A stretch of 64,000 nt of DNA. Origin: DATCMH01 sp036563505 (GTDB lineage: Bacteria > Pseudomonadota > Alphaproteobacteria > Rhizobiales > Beijerinckiaceae). The position numbers and the translations under genes are program-made. The stretch spans positions 124,001-188,000 of the forward strand of contig DATCMH010000025.1 of the NCBI GenBank assembly GCA_036563505.1, in the 5' to 3' direction. Below are positions 16,648 through 25,475 of this stretch, piece after piece; position 1 is the stretch's first letter, and each line of letters begins with the position of its first letter. The notes beneath the pieces were generated by a model, which was not told where the DNA came from, did not search any database, and worked only from the letters and a program-made list of their open reading frames with translations.

Positions 16648-16656
16648 GGCGCTGGC

Positions 16657-17463
16657 GTGAGAGCGCGTGCCGAGGGGGCAGGCGGCATCGCCTGGGTGAC
16701 AGGGGCGAGCTCCGGGATCGGGCGGGCCGTCGCCCTGGAGCTCACGCGAAGGGGTTGGCTCGTGGCGGCAACGGCCCGCCGGCTGCCCGAGCTCGAGGCT
16801 TTGGTCACGGAGGCGGCAGCGGAGGGCGGGCGCATTGTCGCCTACCCGTGCGACGTCACCGACGGAGCGGGGATGGACCGCCTGGTCGCGGTGGTCGAGC
16901 AGGTGCACGGACCGATCGCCCTCGCGATCCTCAATGCCGGCGTGGCGCCGAAGAGCGCCGCAAGCCTTGATGTCGCAACGTTCCGGCAGGTCATCGACGT
17001 CAACCTGATGGGCGTCGTCCACGGCCTCGCGGCGGTCCACCCGCGCATGGCCGGCCGTGGGCGGGGCCGGATCGCCGTGAACGCGTCCCTTGCCGGTTAT
17101 CGTGGCTTGCCGGGGGCCGGAGCCTACAGCGCGTCGAAGGCCGCCGTCATCGCGCTCTGCGAGTCGCTACAGATCGAGGCCGGCCGGGCCGGTATCGTCC
17201 TCCAGGTTGTCAATCCTGGCTTCGTCGAGACGCCGATGACGCGGGACAATCCGCACCCGATGCCCTTCCTTCTGCCCGTCGAGACGGCCGCGCGCCGTCT
17301 CTGCGACGGGCTGGAGCACGATCGCTTCGAGATCGCGTTTCCGCGGCGCCTCGCCTGGATCGCGAAGCTGTTTCGCCTCTTGCCGGCCGGGGCCTACTTC
17401 GCCCTGATGCGCCGCGCACCGACCGCGAAAGGGGAAGCGGAGCGAGCTGAGACGCAGCGATAG
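16657..17463 (+). CDS. Short-chain dehydrogenase/reductase
   Basis: 268 residues from GTG 16657. Classical SDR motifs: TGASSGIG for NAD(P) binding, the CDVTD acidic/adenine-ring stretch, LNAG, the catalytic Ser in NASLAGYRG and YSASK with the catalytic Tyr and Lys, then NPGFVETPMT. The Arg-rich segment after the second beta strand (TARRL) favours NADP(H). The C-terminal tail has a short hydrophobic patch (IAKLFRLLPAGAYFALM), suggesting membrane association. It follows the ChrR-like cupin gene by 9 bp, so the two probably form an operon. Substrate not predictable. Confidence 0.88.
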   Translation: MRARAEGAGGIAWVTGASSGIGRAVALELTRRGWLVAATARRLPELEALVTEAAAEGGRIVAYPCDVTDGAGMDRLVAVVEQVHGPIALAILNAGVAPKSAASLDVATFRQVIDVNLMGVVHGLAAVHPRMAGRGRGRIAVNASLAGYRGLPGAGAYSASKAAVIALCESLQIEAGRAGIVLQVVNPGFVETPMTRDNPHPMPFLLPVETAARRLCDGLEHDRFEIAFPRRLAWIAKLFRLLPAGAYFALMRRAPTAKGEAERAETQR

Positions 17464-17470
17464 GGGCAAA

Positions 17471-17499
17471 GAAAAAGCCGGGCACACTGGCCCGGCTTT
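17471..17499. terminator. Bidirectional terminator between SDR gene and tRNA-Asn
   Basis: AAAGCCGGGC (17474-17483) pairs with GCCCGGCTTT (17490-17499) around a 6-nt loop. On the minus strand the stem runs into a T-run, so it should end the tRNA-Asn transcript; on the plus strand it lies 8 bp after the SDR stop and has TTTC at its end. Confidence 0.8.
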
Positions 17500-17510
17500 C
17501 TCCGAAAAAC

Positions 17511-17585
17511 TGGCTCCGCGGGTAGGATTCGAACCTACGACCAGCCGGTTAACAGCCGGCTGCTCTACCACTGAGCTACCGCGGA
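17511..17585 (-). tRNA. tRNA-Asn (anticodon GTT)
   Basis: 75 nt with encoded CCA on the minus strand. Acceptor TCCGCGG/CCGCGGA, D-arm AGCTCAGTGGTAGAGC, anticodon stem CCGGC/GCCGG around CTGTTAA (anticodon GTT), T-arm GTAGGTTCGAATCCTAC. Confidence 0.97.
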
Positions 17586-17745
17586 TCGTAGTGGCAGGGG
17601 ATATAGCACGGGCTGGCGGGCGCGCAACCCCCGGGCGGGCGACGATTTACGCCGCCGGCCGGCGCCCAGCCGGCTCTCCATGGTTGCTCTCCGGCCCTGG
17701 GCTCTGCTAATGGACCAGCGCCGCGCGAGCGGCCCCGCAGCGGAC

Positions 17746-17819
17746 GGCCTCGTGGCGGAGTGGTTACGCAGAGGACTGCAAATCCTTGCACCCCGGTTCG
17801 ATTCCGGGCGAGGCCTCCA
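17746..17819 (+). tRNA. tRNA-Cys (anticodon GCA)
   Basis: 74 nt with encoded CCA. Acceptor GGCCTCG/CGAGGCC, anticodon stem AGGA/TCCT around loop CTGCAAA (anticodon GCA), T-arm CCGGTTCGATTCCGG. It ends 16 bp before the stop of the convergent alpha/beta hydrolase gene. Confidence 0.96.
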
Positions 17820-17835
17820 AACTTCCCTGACATGA

Positions 17836-18861
17836 TCACAAGGCCAGGCGGCTCCGGGTTCCGGCCACGTGCGCTCGTGGCGTCTCATTGGGCTGAAGCA
17901 TCGCCACGGCCTCCGCTATCTCGTCCTGCGCGTCGTAGTGGATCATGTGCCCGAGGCCCGGAAGGATCTGCAGCGTGCTGCCCTCGATGGCCTGGTGCAG
18001 GGCGATTGCATGGCGCCACGGATCAACGACACCGTCGCCGTCGCCAGCGAGGATGGCGGTGGGCACGCTGAGGTCGGCGTAACGGTCCCGGAGGCGCGCG
18101 GCGGCGGGCACCATGAGGGCGCTGTCGGCGGCGCTGCCCCGCAACTGGAACGGGCGAAGCGCGAGGGCGAGCGGGAAGCCCTTCGCGAAACGGGCCGGCA
18201 CTGGCCGGGGCGCGAAGACCTTGGCGATGAGTTTCGGCGCGATCATCGCGGAGAGCGGCGGCGCGATCGTGTAGCGTAGGACGTCACCGAGGCCGGGGAT
18301 CGCCGGGCCGGAGGCGGCCCAGGCATCGGGGCGGACGGTCGGCACGTAGTAGCCCGAGAGAAGGACGAGGCCTTGCGCCATCTCCGGGTGATCGAGACCG
18401 AGTGCCAGCGCTGTCAGTGCCCCCCAGGAATGCCCAACGATAACGGCCCGCTCGACACCAATGCGGCGCAGCGTCGTCGCGATGAGCGCGGCCTGGGCCT
18501 CAGGCGTCCAGGCCCGGTCCCGAGGCCGCTCGGTGTAGCCGTAGCCCGGGCGGTCGATCGCGATGACCCGGTGATCGCGGGCGAGGCGCTCGGCGAGGCC
18601 GCTCACCGCCCAGTCGTGAACCATGGTGCCATTGCCGTGGATCAGCACGACGGGGGAGCCCTGGCCCCATTCCGCGACGTGCACGTGAATGCCGTCGATC
18701 AGCAGGCGGCGCCCGATCGGAGGGTGCTGCCGCTCCGCGCCGCTCGCCCGCCGGGCGTTGAACAGGGCAAGGGCCGCCGCGGCGCCAGCGGCCGCGACGA
18801 GCGCGGGAGCCTTGCCGAGCACGGACTTCTTGCTGGGCAGGGCTTTGCGGGTCGTTGTCAT
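17836..18861 (-). CDS. Alpha/beta hydrolase, membrane-anchored or exported
   Basis: 341 residues. The N-terminus has a basic start and a hydrophobic segment APALVAAAGAAAALALF, suggesting an anchor or signal sequence. The hydrolase fold shows oxyanion loop HGNGTM, the nucleophile elbow GHSWGA (Ser), the acid in AGDGDGVVDP and His in GLGHMIHYD. This is the epoxide hydrolase/haloperoxidase-like branch, with no specific substrate indicated. It is divergent from pcm; the 185 bp between them carries both promoters. Confidence 0.85.
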   Translation of the reverse strand: MTTTRKALPSKKSVLGKAPALVAAAGAAAALALFNARRASGAERQHPPIGRRLLIDGIHVHVAEWGQGSPVVLIHGNGTMVHDWAVSGLAERLARDHRVIAIDRPGYGYTERPRDRAWTPEAQAALIATTLRRIGVERAVIVGHSWGALTALALGLDHPEMAQGLVLLSGYYVPTVRPDAWAASGPAIPGLGDVLRYTIAPPLSAMIAPKLIAKVFAPRPVPARFAKGFPLALALRPFQLRGSAADSALMVPAAARLRDRYADLSVPTAILAGDGDGVVDPWRHAIALHQAIEGSTLQILPGLGHMIHYDAQDEIAEAVAMLQPNETPRAHVAGTRSRLAL

Positions 18862-19046
18862 GGGGCCTCGCGACGACGTAAAGCCTGCGGGCCGGAACCC
18901 GCGGGCATGTTGCCGTTGGGGAACCGCGGCGCTTCGGGCTGGTTCCGGCTCGGTCGTCCGAGGCCGGCTTGCGTTTTGGCCGTCGATGCCTACAAACCGC
19001 CGGCATCACCGCCCCAGCAAGCGCCGTTCGACCCCGTGAGGAACCC

Positions 19047-19715
19047 ATGATCGATTTCGCGCTGGCCCGCCGCGCCATGGTCGATTCGCAGGTGCGGACC
19101 TTCGACGTGAACGACCTGCCCTTGCTCGCGGTGCTCGACGAGTTGCCTCGGGAGAATTTCGTCCCGGCAGGCCGCGAGAACCTCGCTTACATCGACCGCG
19201 ACATGTGCGTGTCGGACGGCATCAACGGTGCCGAGAAGCGCTTCATGCTCTCGCCCATGGTCCTCGCCCGGCTGATCCAGGACCTCGGACCTCGGCCAGG
19301 CGAGCGGGTGCTCGATATCGCGTGCGGCCTGGGTTACTCCACGGCTGCCATGGCGCGGCTCGGGGCCAAGGTGACGGGTCTGGAATCGAGCGAGGCCATG
19401 GCGGCAGAGACGCGGACGCGGCTCGCCGGCGTTGGCGTCGAGGCTGAGGTGGCCGTGGGAGACCTGAAGGCGGGCTTGCCGCAGGCGGCGCCGTTCGACG
19501 CGATCCTCGTCAACGGCACCGTCGAGGAGCGGCCCGAGGCGCTGCTTCAGCAACTCGCCGAGGGCGGCCGTCTGGCCTGCGTGCTCGGCACTGGCCGTGT
19601 CGGGCGGGCCACTCTCTTCACCCGCGCCGGGGATGCCTTCGGCAGCCGCGCCCTCTTCGACGCGCATGCCACCGCGCTGCCGGCCTTCAGGCGCGAGCCC
19701 GGCTTCGTTTTCTGA
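19047..19715 (+). CDS. pcm: Protein-L-isoaspartate O-methyltransferase family protein
   Basis: 222 residues from ATG 19047 (an in-frame extension upstream to 18969 lacks similarity). Family features: ARRAMVDSQVRT and DVNDLPLLAVLDELPRE at the start, then the SAM-binding motif VLDIACGLGYSTAAMA and LVNGTVEERPEALLQQL. Pcm methylates isoaspartyl residues in aged proteins. The version that sits beside tolC in Rhizobiales is divergent: motif I reads ACGLGYS in place of the usual GxGSGY, so the enzymatic activity is not certain. tolC begins 190 bp downstream. Confidence 0.85.
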   Translation: MIDFALARRAMVDSQVRTFDVNDLPLLAVLDELPRENFVPAGRENLAYIDRDMCVSDGINGAEKRFMLSPMVLARLIQDLGPRPGERVLDIACGLGYSTAAMARLGAKVTGLESSEAMAAETRTRLAGVGVEAEVAVGDLKAGLPQAAPFDAILVNGTVEERPEALLQQLAEGGRLACVLGTGRVGRATLFTRAGDAFGSRALFDAHATALPAFRREPGFVF

Positions 19716-19905
19716 CCCGAAGCGGCCCAGGCGGCAGGTGTCGCCTTTTTGCGCCACTTCCCGACGAACTTCTCGCAACGCAGCAACGCTCATTGCCGAG
19801 ACGTGAACGCGGCGGCATGGTCGACCCTCGTCGGGGGCAGCGCAAAAGAGTCGGCCGGGTCACGAACGTGACGTCGAGACCACGGCCGCCGACAGGCAGG
19901 TAGGC

Positions 19906-21405
19906 GTGACAGGACAGGTACTCCGAAGGTTCCGCGGCTTCGCCGTGGGCGGCTTGGGCGCGGCTTGGCTCGTCGCCCTCTCCTCGGGCGTGTCCGCGGA
20001 GACGTTGGAGAGCGCGCTCGCGCGCGCTTACGGCGGCAATCCAACCCTCAACGCCCAGCGTGCCAGCGTGCGGGCGACCGACGAGAACGTGCCGCGGGCG
20101 AAATCCCTGTCGCGACCGCGCATCAACGCGACGGCGGATGCCGGCGCGGCCTATAGCGAGAGCTCGGCCCCCGGCCTCGAAGGCGAAGCCGCGACGGCCG
20201 CCCTGCGCTCGCTCAATTCCGCGAATAACGCGACTGCTGCCGGCGGAGCGGGCGGCGTCGGCGGAACGGGCGGCCGCGTGGGCCGCTCCTCCGTGTCACG
20301 CACCCTGCCGCGCGGCTTCGGCGTCCAGGTCGACCAGACGCTGTTCAACGGCTTTCGGACCGAGAACAGCATCCGCCAAGCGGAGAGCCAGGTCCTCGGC
20401 GCCCGCGAGACGCTGCGCAACACCGAGCAGGACGTCCTGTTCCAGGCCGCGCAGTTCTACATGAACGTGCTGCGCGACACCGCACGGTTGAGCCTGCAGC
20501 GCAACAACGTCGAGGTGCTCGAAGAGCAGCTCCGTCAGACGCGCGACCGCTTCAACGTGGGCGAGGTGACCCGCACCGACGTGGCCCAGGCCGAGTCGCG
20601 TTTGGCGCTCGCCCGCTCGCAGGTCAGCGTCGCGGAGTCCGACCTCCGCACCAGCATCGCCCAGTTTCGCCAGATCATCGGCGTCGAGCCGCGCCAGCTC
20701 GCCCCCGGACGTCCGGTCGACAGGCTCGTCCCCGGCTCGATCGACAGCGCCATCGCGATCGCGATGGACGAGCATCCCAACATCAAGTCGGCCATGCACG
20801 CGGTCGACGCGGCCGAACTGCAGGTGAAGGTCACCGAAGGGGAGCTTCTGCCCTCCGTGACCCTCTCGGGTGCCGCCAGCCAGCGCTACGACACCGGCCA
20901 GCAGGGTGCCGAGGCTTTCAGCGCCCAGCTGGTCGCCCGCCTCACCGTTCCGATCTACGAGGGCGGCGAAGTCTACGCCCGCGCCCGTCAGGCCAAGGAG
21001 ATCGCGGGCCAGCGGCGCATCGACGTCGAGACGGCCCGGGATGCCGTGCGTGCCACCCTGATCCAATCCTGGGGCCAGCTCGAAGCGGCCAAGGCGCAGA
21101 TCATCGCGACCCAGGCCCAGGTCCAGGCGGCCGAGATCGCCCTGAACGGCGTGCGCGAGGAAGCGCGCGTCGGCCAGCGCACCACGCTCGACGTGCTCAA
21201 CGCGCAGCAGGAACTTCTCAACGCCCGGGTGAACCTCATCATCGCGCAGCGCGACCGCGTGGTGTTCTCCTATGCCGTCGCGCGGTCGATCGGACGCCTG
21301 ACCACCCGGGTGCTCGGCCTCAACGTCGCGCAGTACAGTGCCAAGCAGCACTTCGATCAGGTCAAGGATCTCTGGGGCGGGCTGCGGATCCCCGACGGGC
21401 GCTGA
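19906..21405 (+). CDS. tolC: TolC-family outer membrane efflux/secretion channel
   Basis: 499 residues from GTG 19906. A signal peptide ends at about residue 31 (GVSA-ETL). The OEP repeats are clear: TLESALARAYGGNPTLNAQR, the pair of coiled-coil regions with EQLRQTRDRFNVGEVTRTDV and EEARVGQRTTLDVLNAQQEL, and FGVQVDQTLFNGFRT for the barrel strand. Residues about 87-130 are a Gly/Ala/Ser-rich insertion. It should form the trimeric exit duct for type I secretion and RND pumps; the HlyD fragment at the left edge of the window is a possible partner but is 20 kb away. It follows pcm by 190 bp and precedes popZ by 127 bp. Confidence 0.93.
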   Translation: MTGQVLRRFRGFAVGGLGAAWLVALSSGVSAETLESALARAYGGNPTLNAQRASVRATDENVPRAKSLSRPRINATADAGAAYSESSAPGLEGEAATAALRSLNSANNATAAGGAGGVGGTGGRVGRSSVSRTLPRGFGVQVDQTLFNGFRTENSIRQAESQVLGARETLRNTEQDVLFQAAQFYMNVLRDTARLSLQRNNVEVLEEQLRQTRDRFNVGEVTRTDVAQAESRLALARSQVSVAESDLRTSIAQFRQIIGVEPRQLAPGRPVDRLVPGSIDSAIAIAMDEHPNIKSAMHAVDAAELQVKVTEGELLPSVTLSGAASQRYDTGQQGAEAFSAQLVARLTVPIYEGGEVYARARQAKEIAGQRRIDVETARDAVRATLIQSWGQLEAAKAQIIATQAQVQAAEIALNGVREEARVGQRTTLDVLNAQQELLNARVNLIIAQRDRVVFSYAVARSIGRLTTRVLGLNVAQYSAKQHFDQVKDLWGGLRIPDGR

Positions 21406-21532
21406 GGCCGCGATTCCCTGTTGGGCCGGTCCCAGCCGCGCTTGCGATGCCCCGGCAGCCTGCAATACTCGATCGCAGCGGGCGCTGGGGTGATTCCCCG
21501 CCGAGTTGCATCGTGAAGTGATCGAGACGCGC

Positions 21533-22123
21533 ATGAGTTCGGCGAGCCCCAAAACCAACGAACCCTCGATGGAGGAAATCCTCGCCTCCATTCGCCGCAT
21601 CATCGCGGACGATCAGGAGAACGGGAAAGGCGAGCCGGCGAAGCCCGCCGCGCGGGCGCCCGAGCCAGAGCCGGAGGACGACATCCTCGACCTCGCGGAA
21701 GTGCCCCAGCCCGCCAAGCCGAGCCTGGCGCTCGAGCACGAGGACGTGTCGTTCCAGACGGTCGAAGACGGGCAGATCGATTTCGACGCGATCTCGTTCG
21801 ACGACGAGCCCGAGCCTGAGCCGGAACCTCTGTCGGAGCCAGTGCTCGCACGTCCGGTCCCGCCGCCCCAGTCTCCGCCGGCCTACGAGCCGGACCCTGA
21901 GCCGGAGCCCGAGCCTCTGATCTCGCGCCGCACGGACGAGAGCGTCGGCCAGGCTTTCAACATGTTGGCCCACACGGTGCTGACCCAGAACGCCCGGACG
22001 CTCGAGGATCTCGTCAAGGAGATGCTCCGGCCGATGCTCAAGAACTGGCTCGACGATAATTTGCCGTCGCTCGTGGAGCGGTTGGTGCGCGCCGAAATCG
22101 AGCGGGTCGCGCGGGGTCGTTAG
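21533..22123 (+). CDS. popZ: PopZ-type polar organizing protein (DUF2497)
   Basis: 196 residues from ATG 21533. Three parts match PopZ. The N-terminal helix NEPSMEEILASIRRIIADDQ binds client proteins. The middle (about 30-130) is a disordered acidic, Pro-rich linker with two EPEPEPEP tracts (about 93-99 and 122-128). The C-terminal helices, AFNMLAHTVLTQNARTLEDL and LRPMLKNWLDDNLPSLVERL, drive oligomerisation. In Caulobacter PopZ self-assembles at the poles and tethers ParB and signalling proteins; the shorter rhizobial DUF2497 proteins correspond to it. The order pcm-tolC-popZ-valS is conserved in Rhizobiales, as I recall. Confidence 0.9.
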   Translation: MSSASPKTNEPSMEEILASIRRIIADDQENGKGEPAKPAARAPEPEPEDDILDLAEVPQPAKPSLALEHEDVSFQTVEDGQIDFDAISFDDEPEPEPEPLSEPVLARPVPPPQSPPAYEPDPEPEPEPLISRRTDESVGQAFNMLAHTVLTQNARTLEDLVKEMLRPMLKNWLDDNLPSLVERLVRAEIERVARGR

Positions 22124-22744
22124 AGGCGCTCCTCCTTCTCCCCTCGTGGGAGAAGGTGCTCTCGCGCCAGCGAGGGCGGATGAGGGGGGTGCTAGGCGTA
22201 AGCTCGGGTGGCGGAGAGCCCCCCTCACCCCCGCTTCGCCTTTGGCTTCGCTTGCTCGCACGGAACCTTGCGTTCAGCGCGAGCCCTCTGCCCGCCCGCG
22301 GGGAGAGGTGATGGCGGCCGGGTCGCGGCTCTGTTTGTGTGATCAGAAACGGCGGTGCGCGTTCCTCCTCTCCCCGCCAGCGGGGAGAGGGCTTCGCCTG
22401 CGCACCGGCAGGCGAAGCAAGCGAACCGAAGGTGAGCGGAGGTGAGGGGGAGCCGGGCGTGAGCCAGGATGCCCTCAACCCCCCTATGTTGTTCGCGGGC
22501 TTGACCCACGAACCTCAGCGCGGAACCGTCACCGCCTCCGAACGGTGATGGCCGGGTCGAGCCCGGCCATGACAAGGGTGTGGCGATCTAACGACACGCA
22601 TCCAACCCGGTCCGCGCCGCGCCCACTCGACCTTAGCCTTTGTAGCCAGCAGCCCGATCGGTTGACGAACCCCCGTCTCTCCGTTTTCTAGCCGGCTGAC
22701 CCCGCGCGCCGCCGAGCGCGCCCGAAAGACCGGTTTCCCGCCCC
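22124..22744. repeat. Intergenic repeat block between popZ and valS
   Basis: 621 bp without a gene, made of repeat pieces. Near 22130-22190 is a 'CTTCTCCC...GGGAGAAGG...GGATGAGGG' module. 22381-22475 nearly repeats 45260-45351 (module beginning GGGGAGAGGGCTTCGCCTGC). 22548-22570 is a perfect palindrome with 9-bp arms ATGGCCGGG/CCCGGCCAT around TCGAG, the core of the repeat whose chance translation reads MAGLDPAI. A further fragment of the palindrome is found at 45425-45447. After 22575 the sequence is ordinary and presumably holds the valS promoter. Short ORFs across the repeats are not genes. Confidence 0.85.
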
Positions 22745-25459
22745 ATGATGGACAAGACCTTCGACCCGGCCGCCGTGGAGTCGCGCATCGCGGCCCGATG
22801 GGAGGAGGCCGAGGCCTTCAAGGCCGGCCGGCCCGACCGCCACGGCGCCGCGCCCTACACGATCGTGATCCCGCCGCCCAACGTGACGGGCTCGCTCCAT
22901 ATGGGGCACGCGCTCAACAATACGGTGCAGGACATCCTGTGCCGCTTCGAGCGCATGCGCGGCAAGGACGTCCTCTGGCAGCCCGGCACCGATCATGCCG
23001 GCATCGCCACCCAGATGGTCGTCGAGCGCAAGCTCGCCGAGACGCAGCAGCCCGACCGGCGGACGCTGGGCCGCGAGGAATTCCTTCGTCGGGTCTGGGC
23101 CTGGAAGGAGGAATCGGGCGGCACCATCGTCAATCAGTTGAAGCGCCTCGGCGCCTCCTGCGACTGGTCGCGCGAGCGCTTCACCATGGACGAGGGCCTG
23201 TCCAAGGCCGTGCTCAAGGTCTTCGTCGACCTGCACAGCCAAGGTCTCATCTACCGCGACAAGCGCCTCGTGAACTGGGACCCGCGCTTCCAGACGGCGA
23301 TCTCGGACCTTGAGGTGCTCCAGGTCGAGGTGAAAGGCCATCTCTGGCACATTCGCTACCCCTTGGAGGGCGAGGCCGACCGCTTCATCACGGTCGCGAC
23401 GACGCGCCCCGAGACGATGCTCGGCGACACCGGCATCGCCGTTCACCCGGAGGACGAGCGCTACAAGGACCTCGTGGGCAAGTTCGCGATCCTGCCCCTC
23501 GTCGGTCGGCGCATCCCGATCGTCGCGGACGAGTATTCCGACCCGGAGAAGGGCACGGGCGCGGTGAAGATCACGCCGGCGCACGACTTCAACGATTTCG
23601 AGGTCGGGCGGCGGCACGGGCTCAAGGTCATCAACGTGCTCGGCCCTGAGGCCCAACTCGCGCTCGGCGCCAACGCCGCCTTCACTGATGGCCTACAGCC
23701 GTCGGCCGATCTCGACGCCGTTCTGGCCCTCGACGGCCTAGACCGTGCGGAGGCGCGCAAGCGCATCGTCGCGATGCTGGAGGAGCGGGGCATCCTCGAA
23801 AAAATTGAGCCGCACACCCACGCCGTCCCGCACGGCGACCGCTCCAACGTCGTCATCGAGCCCTACCTGACCGACCAGTGGTACGTTGACGTAAAGCCAC
23901 TCGCCGAGCGCGCCATGGCAGCGGTGCGCGCCGGCGAGACGCGCTTCGTGCCCGAGAGCTGGGAAAAAACCTACTTCCAGTGGATGGAGAACATCGAGCC
24001 CTGGTGCGTCTCGCGCCAGCTCTGGTGGGGCCATCAGATCCCGGCGTGGTTCGATCCCGAGGGTCAGCCCTTCGTCGCGCTCACGGAAGAGGAGGCTCGG
24101 GCGCAGGCGCGCGAGAAACACGGCCGCGACGTCGAGCTGAGACGCGACGAGGACGTGCTCGACACCTGGTTCTCCTCGGCGCTCTGGCCGTTCTCGACGC
24201 TCGGCTGGCCGGACGAGACCCCGGAACTGGGGAAGTACTACCCGACCACCGTTCTGGTGACGGCCTTCGACATCATCTTCTTCTGGGTGGCCCGGATGAT
24301 GATGATGGGCCTGCACTTCCGGGACGAGGTGCCCTTCAAGGAAGTCTACATCCACGCCCTCGTCCGCGACGAGAAGGGGGCCAAGATGTCAAAGTCGAAG
24401 GGCAACGTCATGGACCCCCTCGACCTCGTCGACCAGTACGGCGCCGACGCCCTGCGCTTCACGCTCGCCGCCATGGCGGCCCAGGGGCGCGACATCAAGC
24501 TCTCGGTCGCCCGCGTCGAGGGCTACCGCAATTTCGCGACCAAGATCTGGAACGCGGCGCGCTTCGCCGAGATGAACGGTTGCGCCCGCGTGCCCGGCTT
24601 CGATCCGGCGAAGGTTCAGGGCACCTTGAACCGCTGGGCGCTGACCGAGGCCGCGACCGCGAGCGAGGCGATCACGCAGGGCATCCTCGCCTACAAGTTC
24701 AACGAGGCCGCGGGCGCCGCCTACCGCTTCACCTGGAACGTGTTCTGCGACTGGTATCTCGAGCTCGCCAAGCCCGTGCTCCAGGGCGAGGACGGCCCGG
24801 CGAAGGACGAGACCCGGGCGACGGTCGCCTACCTGCTCGACTTGATCTGCGCGCTGCTCCACCCCTTCATGCCCTTCCTCACCGAGGAGCTCTGGGCCAT
24901 CAAGGGCGCGGAGGGCGAGCCGCGCGCCAACGTGCTGGCCCTCAGCCCCTGGCCGGAGCTGTCGGGGCTCAAGGACGCGGCGGCGGAGGCCGAGATCGGC
25001 TGGGTCGTCGATCTCGTGTCGGAGATCCGCTCCGTGCGCTCGGAGACGAACGTTCCGGCCGGCGCCCAGGTGCCACTCATCCTCGTCTCTCCCTCGCCGC
25101 AGGTGACGGAACGCCTGCCGCGCTGGATCGACACGATCCGCCGCATGGCGCGCCTCTCCGGTGTGACGATCGGCGATGCGGCGCCGAAGGCGTCGATCCA
25201 GGTCATCGTGCGCGGCGAAGTCGCGGCCGTGCCGCTGGAGGGCGTCATCGATGTCGCGGCGGAGCGGGCCCGTCTCGACAAGGAGAAGACGAAGGCCCTC
25301 GGCGACGTGGCCAAGATCGACGCCAAGCTCGGCAACGCCGATTTCCTTGCCCGCGCGCCGGAAGAGGTCGTCGACGAGCAGCGCGAGCGCCGGGACGACC
25401 TGACGGCACGGATTGCCAAAATGGACGAGGCCCTGACGCGCCTTCAGGGAGCCCAGTGA
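22745..25459 (+). CDS. valS: Valyl-tRNA synthetase
   Basis: 904 residues from ATG 22745 (a second ATG follows directly). Class I signatures are HMGH (52-55, after IPPPNVTGS) and KMSKS (547-551, followed by KGN). The CP1 editing domain has ATTRPETMLGDTGIAV and GTGAVKITPAHDFND. The anticodon domain includes FNVFCDWYLELAKP-like residues, written here with WNVFCDWYLELAKP, and a C-terminal coiled-coil arm (about 830-904) that clamps tRNA(Val). It charges tRNA(Val), one of which is encoded at 61797. Convergent with the MFS gene, whose stop lies 16 bp downstream. Confidence 0.97.
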   Translation: MMDKTFDPAAVESRIAARWEEAEAFKAGRPDRHGAAPYTIVIPPPNVTGSLHMGHALNNTVQDILCRFERMRGKDVLWQPGTDHAGIATQMVVERKLAETQQPDRRTLGREEFLRRVWAWKEESGGTIVNQLKRLGASCDWSRERFTMDEGLSKAVLKVFVDLHSQGLIYRDKRLVNWDPRFQTAISDLEVLQVEVKGHLWHIRYPLEGEADRFITVATTRPETMLGDTGIAVHPEDERYKDLVGKFAILPLVGRRIPIVADEYSDPEKGTGAVKITPAHDFNDFEVGRRHGLKVINVLGPEAQLALGANAAFTDGLQPSADLDAVLALDGLDRAEARKRIVAMLEERGILEKIEPHTHAVPHGDRSNVVIEPYLTDQWYVDVKPLAERAMAAVRAGETRFVPESWEKTYFQWMENIEPWCVSRQLWWGHQIPAWFDPEGQPFVALTEEEARAQAREKHGRDVELRRDEDVLDTWFSSALWPFSTLGWPDETPELGKYYPTTVLVTAFDIIFFWVARMMMMGLHFRDEVPFKEVYIHALVRDEKGAKMSKSKGNVMDPLDLVDQYGADALRFTLAAMAAQGRDIKLSVARVEGYRNFATKIWNAARFAEMNGCARVPGFDPAKVQGTLNRWALTEAATASEAITQGILAYKFNEAAGAAYRFTWNVFCDWYLELAKPVLQGEDGPAKDETRATVAYLLDLICALLHPFMPFLTEELWAIKGAEGEPRANVLALSPWPELSGLKDAAAEAEIGWVVDLVSEIRSVRSETNVPAGAQVPLILVSPSPQVTERLPRWIDTIRRMARLSGVTIGDAAPKASIQVIVRGEVAAVPLEGVIDVAAERARLDKEKTKALGDVAKIDAKLGNADFLARAPEEVVDEQRERRDDLTARIAKMDEALTRLQGAQ

Positions 25460-25475
25460 GGGACCTGCTCCCGCA

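Noticed and set aside
22038..22575. Overlapping small frames in the popZ-valS gap
   Set aside because: They lie in repeat modules, without family similarity or ribosome sites.
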